From Linnemannia hyalina (taxonomy: Eukaryota > Mortierellomycota > Mortierellomycetes > Mortierellales > Mortierellaceae), in the NCBI GenBank assembly GCA_019671135.1, contig JAHRHY010000003.1, positions 1,426,001 to 1,490,000 on the forward strand: DNA of 64,000 nt. The letters run 5' to 3'. This document shows, piece after piece, positions 57,210-64,000 of the stretch. The position numbers were made by a program, and so were the translations under genes. Under the pieces are notes generated by a model that worked only from the letters and a program-made list of their open reading frames with translations, was not told the origin of the DNA and made no database searches. Numbering within the stretch: position 1 is the first letter of the stretch; each line of letters opens with the position of its first letter.

Positions 57210-59329
57210 ATGCCACCAAAGAGAGCTTCAAGGGCAAAGGCCAGCAGCACCACCACCAAGGACACCGACAGTCAGGACGTGGTCATGGATGGTCACACCC
57301 CCGCAGTTGCCATCGAATCCGCAGCAGAGGAATCGAATCAGGCCGCTGTTGCTGATGGAGACATCACGGCGATCGTCAAGCGATCAGTCAAGAGGACGCG
57401 GGAGCTCTTTGCCGAGGACCAGGAGAATATCTACAGCACACCTACAGAGGATCAATTGAGGTGCGCAATCGTGCGAGAATTTTATTGCATGGTTTATAGG
57501 GAAAGGAGTTGTCGATCGAGGTGGAAAAGCGATACTAACTGGTCAGCTCTTCTCCTCATTCCTTGTGATAGCCAGCGCGTCAAGTTGCAGTCCAAGATCC
57601 ATGACGAATACAAGGACATTCAAGTCCTCCCACACCCACTCTTGATGCGACAGAAGGAGCAGCTGGAAAAGAAGAAGGCCAAGACAGGATCGGTCATCGC
57701 ACCAGCACCATCAGCAACAGCAGGAGATGTTGACAGTGGCGTAGAGAAGATCCTCGACACTCTTCCTAAGAAGTCTTCACAACAGTCGAGTGCATTGGTG
57801 ATGCACAAACCAACAATCCATAACCCCTTCCCGGATGCACCAGGTGGAGGTACGTCGTTGGTCAGGAGACCTGTCGCCAAGGCGATCCGTCCAGAGTGGC
57901 ATGCTCCCTGGAAGCTGATGAGGGTCATCTCGGGACATCAGGGGTGGGTCAGGAGTGTTGCTGTCGAGCCTGGCAATTCGTGGTTCGCTACTGGTGCTGG
58001 CGACCGTATCATCAAGGTATATTCAAATCTTCATGTCTTTTTACCATATCACTTCGCAATATACAACATCAGTTGTGGATGCGCACTACTAACACCCTCG
58101 ATTCTTCGTCTGTAGATTTGGGACCTGGCATCGGGAAGATTGAAGTTGTCGCTGACGGGCCACATTGGACAAGTTCGTGGATTGGCAGTGTCACCACGAC
58201 ACCCATACCTGTTCTCGTGCGGTGACGACAAGTTGGTCAAATGCTGGGATCTGGAAACTAACAAGGTCATTCGACACTACCACGGGCATCTCAGCGGTGT
58301 CTATGCCCTCGCCATCCACCCCACTCTGGACGTCCTTGTCACCTCTGGTCGTGATGCCACCGCTCGCGTAAGTTGTCCATCTTGAGAATCTACGTCTAAA
58401 TGGCCTGAACCACAATTGAATGTTATATCTGATCTGTATCCTATTGTATTCAATCTTTACAACATAGGTGTGGGATATGAGGACAAAGCAGGCAGTGCAC
58501 ATTCTCTCAGGACACACAGGAACAGTCAGTGCAGTCAAGTGTCAGGAAGCAGACCCACAGGTCATCACATCTTCAATGGATAGCACTGTCCGTCTGTGGG
58601 ATCTGGCTGCAGGAAAGACTATGACCACACTCACACATCACAAGAAGAGTGTTCGTGCCATGGCCTTGCATCCTACAGAGTTCACCTTCTCGACCGCCAG
58701 TCCTGATAACATCAAGCAGTGGAAGTGCCCCGAGGGCCAGTTCATGCGCAACTTTGAGGGTCCCGGGGGCGTCACCGGAGGCGGAGGCATCGTCAACGCC
58801 ATGGCTGTCAATGCCGACAATGTCATGTTCACTGGAGGTACATTATCTTTGTTGTATTCATTTCTTGGATGACTGCATGTGTTTGTTAGAAAGACTTTTT
58901 TTTTTTTTTACTAACGCCTATCTCCGCTCATGTAATTTCTCTTTCTTCGATGTAGCTGACAATGGTGCAATGGGATTCTGGGATTGGAAGTCAGGACATC
59001 AATTCCAGAGACTGGACTCGCTTGTCCAGCCCGGATCGTTGGACAGCGAGGCCGGTATCTTTTGCGCCGAGTTTGACAAGACCGGTCTGCGTCTTATTAC
59101 TGGAGAGGCTGACAAGACCATCAAGATCTGGAAGGAAGACGATCAAGCCGTACGTTTTTTTGTTCCTTGATGTTTTCTTTCGCTACCTGAACGTGTCGAA
59201 TCTATCACCACTTGTCAACAGTTGAAAACTAACCCTTGTCATGTCTTTTTTTTATTTTATCGATGCAATTAGACGCCTGAAACACATCCTTTGGATTGGA
59301 AGCCTTCGTTGATGAGAAAGCGTTATTGA
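57210..59329 (+). CDS. PRP46: splicing factor PLRG1 / PRP46 (WD40)
   Basis: Six exons (57210-57460, 57572-58016, 58116-58367, 58468-58837, 58956-59149, 59273-59329) give 522 aa, close to human PLRG1 (514). PLRG1/Prp46 is a core subunit of the NineTeen-associated complex in the spliceosome. The N-terminus is disordered, then [20 protein letters not shown] opens the WD40 propeller. Repeats are marked by [42 protein letters not shown] and [10 protein letters not shown]. The conserved C-terminal end [18 protein letters not shown] is intact. The 5' end is divergent from prefoldin 5 and the 3' end faces EAF1. Confidence 0.96.
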
Positions 59330-59693
59330 GAGTGACATCCTTCATTCATAAAACTGTACAATACATCATTAAGCAGCAGCAAAGGAGTTTTTTTTTTAAT
59401 GTAAAAATGTGTTTGGAATAAGGAGCGCTTTCCGTTAGTTAAAATTACAGGCAGGTCAAGGGAAAGCTATGGTACAACAGTTGGGGTAGGGATAATGAAG
59501 CAAAGAAAAAGCTAATAGCGAAAAGAAAAAAAAAAGGAAGGTAATACTAAGAGAGGAAGAATAGAGGGGAGAAATAATATGGAAGCAAAAGATACGCGAA
59601 AATGAAAAAGAGGGAAGTAATGGGTTTTTGTCGTGTGCGTGGATTGTGAATGTGTGTGTGCATGTTGTACAATTGACCTGCTCGCTCCGGGAA
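59330..59693. other. convergent 3' intergenic region
   Basis: It lies between the stops of PLRG1 and EAF1. It is A/G-rich on the plus strand, with T-rich EAF1 3' flank on the other strand. No gene is seen. Confidence 0.4.
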
Positions 59694-59725
59694 TTAAGGC
59701 TGCGATTGAGGGTTTTGCTGCTGCT

Positions 59726-59783
<58 letters not shown>

Positions 59784-62700
59784 TTGTTGTTGAAGAGCCA
59801 ACTGCTGCTGCTGCAATGCAATTGCCTGCTGCTGTTGCTGCTGCTGTTGCTGTTGTTGTTGCAAGGCCAACTGTTGCGCCTGTTGCTGCTGAAGCTGTCG
59901 CTGGGCCAATTGCTGCTGTTGCATCGCCAACTGCTGCTTCTGCTGCTGGAGCTTCTGCTGCTGAATCAAGTGCTGCTGTTGAAGCTGCTTCTGTTGAGCA
60001 AGCTGCGCCGCATTCATGGCTGGGCTCATGACTTGACCGTTGACAAGACCTGGCGACTGACCGTTCATGACCTGACCGTTCATCGTTTGGCCGTTGACAA
60101 GACCCGCAGTCTGACCAACATGGGACTGCTGGACCAATTGGGGAGATGCTTGTTGCTGCTGCTGAGCAAGAGCTTGAGACTGGGCTTGACTCGTCTGTCC
60201 ATTGAGCTGCTGACCGTTCTGCTGCTGCATCGCCTGCTGTTGCTTAATCGCTTGTTGGGCATTGTACTGGCTTTCGAAGAATCTCTGCAACTGCTGGCGG
60301 GCTTGGGCTTCGGCTTGGAGGCGGGGAAGGTTCGGGTAGTGCTGGGCCAGCTGGGCAATCATCTGAGGCGTGGGCACGGTTGGCATTGTCAGAAGAGACG
60401 CCATAGGGGGGGTTGGGGTTCCTTGAGCACCTGCTGTCGCCTGCTGTTGCTGTTGTTGTTGCTGTTGCTGCTGCTGTTGCTGTTGCAACTGCTGCTGCTT
60501 CAATTGCTGCTGCTGCTGCTGAAGAGCCTGCTGCTGCTGCTGCTGTTGCTGCTGCAACTGTTGCTGTTGGGGCTGAGTGTGACCCATAATGGGCGTCTGG
60601 ACAGTGACAGGGTTGGCTCCGGCTGCAGGTGTCGAGGCCGTCGCAGAGTGGAACAACGTGGGACTTGAGATAACTCCGGGGGTCATGACAGGAGTGCTGC
60701 CTCCCTTGGTAACTCCGTTGGTGTTCAGAACCTGCTGAGGCTTGGCGTTGACTCCGATAGCACCGTTATTATTGTTGAGGGCTCCGCCAGCAAGAATAGG
60801 AGTCGATGGTGTGGCCGCTCCGGACGAGTTTCCTGATCCGTTTCCTGTACCATTCATCCGGTTGGCGTTCGCTGCGGCATGGTTGATCGACTCACCGGGT
60901 GTGCTGGGTCCGCTGGGGAGGTTGGGGGTCAAACCGCCCATCTGAGCCGTCGAAGCTTGTCGAGGAGATCCTGTGGGTGTCTTGATCTGCTGGAGCTGGG
61001 CGACTTGTTGTTGCTTCTGCTGCATGGCTTGTTGTTGAAGCTGTTGCTGTTGAAGCGCTTGTGCATGAGCAGCCCGCTGAGCCTGAGCTTGCGCAGCTTG
61101 CAACTGAAGCTGTTGCTGCTGTTGTTGGTGAAGCTGCTGCATTTGCTGCTGCTGGACCATCTGCTGCTGTTGCTGCTTCTGTGCGTGGATCTGCTGGGCC
61201 TGCAACTGCTGGGCCTGTTGAAGCTGAAGCTGCTGTGCCAAAAGCTGTTGTTGGGCCTGCTGCTGCGCCTGTGCCTGAGCTTGAGCCTGGACTTGCTGTA
61301 GGTGCTGCGCCTGGAGAGACGGACTGGCGAAACCGGACATAGGCGACGTCATGGGTCTTGCGAGAGGCGAAGACGACGCCTGCTGTTGCTGTTGCTGCTG
61401 GAGCTGCGCCTGTGCCTGGGCTTGGATTTGAGCCTGAGCTTGTGCAGCCTGCTGCTGCTGCTGCTGCTGCTGGAGCGCCTGGAGCTGTTGCTGACGGATG
61501 TAGGCTTGTATTTGTGGGCTGGAGAGCGACAGACTGGGGTTGTTGCGGATATAGTTGAGGGCTTGGGGACTCAGGCCTGTCAATGGGATCTGCGAAACAC
61601 CTTGTCCTTGCTGCTGAGCCTGGGCTTGAGCTTGAGCCTGAGCTTGCGCCTGTGCCTGGGCCTGGGCCTGTGCGGCTTGTTGCGCCTGTGCGAGTTGCTG
61701 TTGCTGGATTTGGATCTGCTGCTGTTGTTGAAGCTGCTGCAACTGCATCTGCTGTTGGTGCTGCAAATGGAGCTGGACTTGAGCCTGTTGGGCTTGCTGA
61801 ACCTGTTGGGCCTGAGTCTGAGCTTGGGCCTGTGCTGCAGCTTGTGCTTGGGCCTGAGCCTGAGCCTGGGCTTGTGCTTGTGCTGCCGCTTGAGCTTGTT
61901 GGACCTGCTGGACTTGCTGGGGGTTAAGTGGTCGAACTCCCGCCTTGGCCTGGGGCGACATCTGAGGTGGACGCTGTTGGGCCCCAGCCTGAGTACCAGC
62001 GGCACGGGCCAATTGCTGAGCGGCGTCCAGGGGAGAACCAGCTGGATTGGGCATGGGAGGGCGAACTCCAACGCCAACACCGGGCTAAGATGATGAACAA
62101 AATGAAATGGTTGTAGACAGGTCAGTTTCGATATTGGTTTTTTGACAAGACGTAAGAGCGATTCTGACATTCATTGGACGATAGAGACTTACTCTTCCTA
62201 GAGCCATCGATGCAGCCTGCAGCTGTCGCTGCTCGTTCATAACCTGGCTCAAGTGGCGGTCGCGGTCCGTCTTGTACTTGCTCAGATCTGCAGGGGTCAA
62301 AGGTACATTGCCGTTTCCAATCTTGGGGCTCTGACCATCCTGACCAATAACCGCCTTCTTGTTCGCTGCAGTCACGACGGGGGCTACGAACGATGCAACA
62401 GCGTAATTACAAAGGGGTTAGAGAATAGACCATATAGGTACTCTACAGGGACGAGATGATCAAAACGACAAGAAACACGTACCAGCATTGACTCGACTCT
62501 GAGCAATCTCACGCTTCTTCATGGCCTTCTTCATGGCCTCAAGCATACTCAATGATCGCTGCTTTTTCTTTGCTGGGTCAGCCTTGATGGACGTGACAAT
62601 CTTCTTTCCGTCCTTATCCTTTCTCGCCTTGGGTGATGGTGGTGTCGGGCTCGAGCCGGTAGGGAGGTTACCAATGGGGATGAGTCCTGAACCCGAGTCC

Positions 62701-64000
62701 GCTCCAACACCATTGGGTCCCGATTGGGGTCCATCCTTCTTGGACCAGCGATCGTAACAGTCGTATGGGGTTCTTCGCTCTGAAGAAAGGATGGGTCCCC
62801 GCATCGAGTTGAACATATCGGAGATCAGGTCCCAGTTGTACTGGTATGGCTTGATCATGCTCAGCAACAGATCATCCTCCTCGCTCGTCCAGACAACAGG
62901 CACTTTCTGCGCAAGGGGACCGGGAGGTGTAGGTCGGCGAATGGGCGTAGATGGAGCATCCTTGTTTTTCTTGGTCTGGAAGAGCACTGGAACTGTCCTT
63001 GGTGGTTCGGTGCCAGGGATGGCGTTCAGGATCCTGCCTTCAATCCTGGGAACTCTGGCGTCCTCATCCTCAAAGTCGTCCATCTCGTCAATAGGATCCC
63101 TCTTGTGCTTCAAGTAAACGACCTGGGAAGCCAGTGGACTGAAGTCCAATGAGGGTGGCTTGGAAGACATCAATCGGCTGATCATGGTGACGCGGCCGTG
63201 CTCCGCCTCGTCCAAGTATGCGTCGTTGTCGTCTGGGTTGGGTGGTCCGTAGAGTGGCAAGTCTGGGAAGAGTGCGTTGATGTCCAGAGATCCAATGCGA
63301 GTTCCCTCCATCAAAGCCTCCAAATTGTCGAGCGAGAACATGGTAACGCTGGTGTCTAGCTCAAGAATAGACGGTCTGCACTTTTGGATGACTGCTGGCG
63401 CAAGGGGTGGGGGCATCATCATAAAGTCATCCTTGGCGTTCTCCTTGAGCTTGGGGACGAGTGCCTTGTTGTCGGCACCTTCAGGGGCGGGCGTGTCCAT
63501 CACAGGCGTCTTGCTCTGATCTGCAGCCAAAGGAGCAGACATGGTGACATCCTCCGACTCAATCTTGATGGGCTTATCGGCGGACGTGTCGTTGATCGGA
63601 GGCTGCTCTGACGGTTCTTGTTTTGTGACGACGTCCATTGCCTCTGTTGCGGGTACAAAAGAGTCCTCGCGGGACGACTCGGAAGTATCCACCATGGACT
63701 CATCCAAAAAGTCCTCGATCTTGACTGTTGCTTCCATAGCCTCAGTTGGTTGCTCTATGGGCGACTCTGGCCGCTCAATGACCTTTTGACGCTGTGTATT
63801 CAGATTCAAGTGTAATACATCCAATAAGTTAGCATCAGGTACTCTCGCATAACATACACTTCATATCATGGAAGAAGCAATAGCACAATGAAATTTACCG
63901 GAACACAGACGAGGGATTTGTCATCGGTCTCGTGCCAAGCCATGATCCACCTGGACACCTGGTAGGCGGTGGCAATCTTCCACCGCCTCTCCTCCTTGTA
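59694..64000 (-). CDS. EAF1: NuA4 complex scaffold EAF1/VID21, C-terminal part
   Basis: Four exons are visible (63899-64000 partial, 62483-63791, 62193-62383, 59694-62084), giving 1,330 aa; the start is beyond the window. EAF1 is the platform subunit of the NuA4 histone H4/H2A acetyltransferase. The first visible exon is the end of the HSA domain (YKEERRWKIATAYQVSRWIM), which binds actin and Arp4. A middle acidic region follows, then the SANT/Myb domain VVWTSEEDDLLLSMIKPYQY with NWDLISDMFNSM and YDCYDRW. The last exon, about 796 codons, is almost entirely Gln-rich: alternating Gln-Ala repeats encoded at 61400-61470, 61620-61690 and 61800-61900, and long poly-Gln before the stop. The fungal EAF1 form without an SWI2 ATPase is assumed but cannot be checked because the N-terminal part is missing. 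Confidence 0.9.

Noticed and set aside
61302..62093. Leu-rich open frame on the plus strand (and similar long Leu/Ala-rich frames at 59628-60668)
   Set aside because: These are antisense readings of the CAG/CAA repeats of the EAF1 tail; CTG/TTG codons make any such frame look like a Leu-rich protein.

Overview
The window looks like nuclear DNA of an early-diverging filamentous fungus, most likely Mucoromycota in the broad sense and probably Mortierellaceae. The evidence is indirect. Genes carry many short GT-AG introns (about 45-120 nt), promoters are pyrimidine-rich, many proteins are Gln/Ser-rich, and the gene set includes families often lost from ascomycete yeasts (CSL factor, OSR1-type kinase, RAB3GAP2 N-domain protein, roadblock dynein light chain). 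I ran no homology search. Family calls come from reading conserved motifs, and exon joins were checked by hand for splice sites and reading phase.

Left part (1-27.4 kb, all plus strand): the 3' end of 2-oxoglutarate dehydrogenase E1; a large 11-exon gene joining an mRNA guanylyltransferase-like module to a disordered tail of about 1,740 residues; an unrecognised Ser/Gln-rich protein; a 6.1-kb stretch without genes; a CSL DNA-binding factor that stops before its usual third domain; and the cohesin subunit SCC3.

Middle (27.7-46 kb): ribosomal protein eS27 (minus), a 199-bp TA-flanked MITE, a LIM protein, tRNA-Glu(CUC), COMPASS subunit ASH2/BRE2, a hydrophilin-like protein, then a run of minus-strand genes: ISC1-type phospholipase C, an OSR1/SPAK-type kinase, a small four-exon roadblock gene that single-frame ORF calling misses, and importin alpha.

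Right part (46-64 kb): a RAB3GAP2 N-domain protein (plus), EBP2 (minus), a gene-poor stretch with a fragment resembling LSU rRNA and a possible spliced ORF, a carotenoid oxygenase, prefoldin subunit 5, the splicing factor PLRG1/PRP46 (plus), and the 3' part of the NuA4 subunit EAF1/VID21 (minus, running off the end).

Most genes are housekeeping and form no single pathway. Four observations stand out. (1) The capping-enzyme-like protein keeps the nucleotidyl Lys but has lost the Asp-Gly of the KxDG motif, while its other motifs are recognisable. (2) The OSR1-type kinase has no recognisable CCT domain but carries five RFx[V/I] motifs, the peptide class that CCT domains bind. (3) The CSL factor ends before the RHR-C domain. 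(4) Two introns appear to use GC donors, one of them inside the kinase HRD motif.
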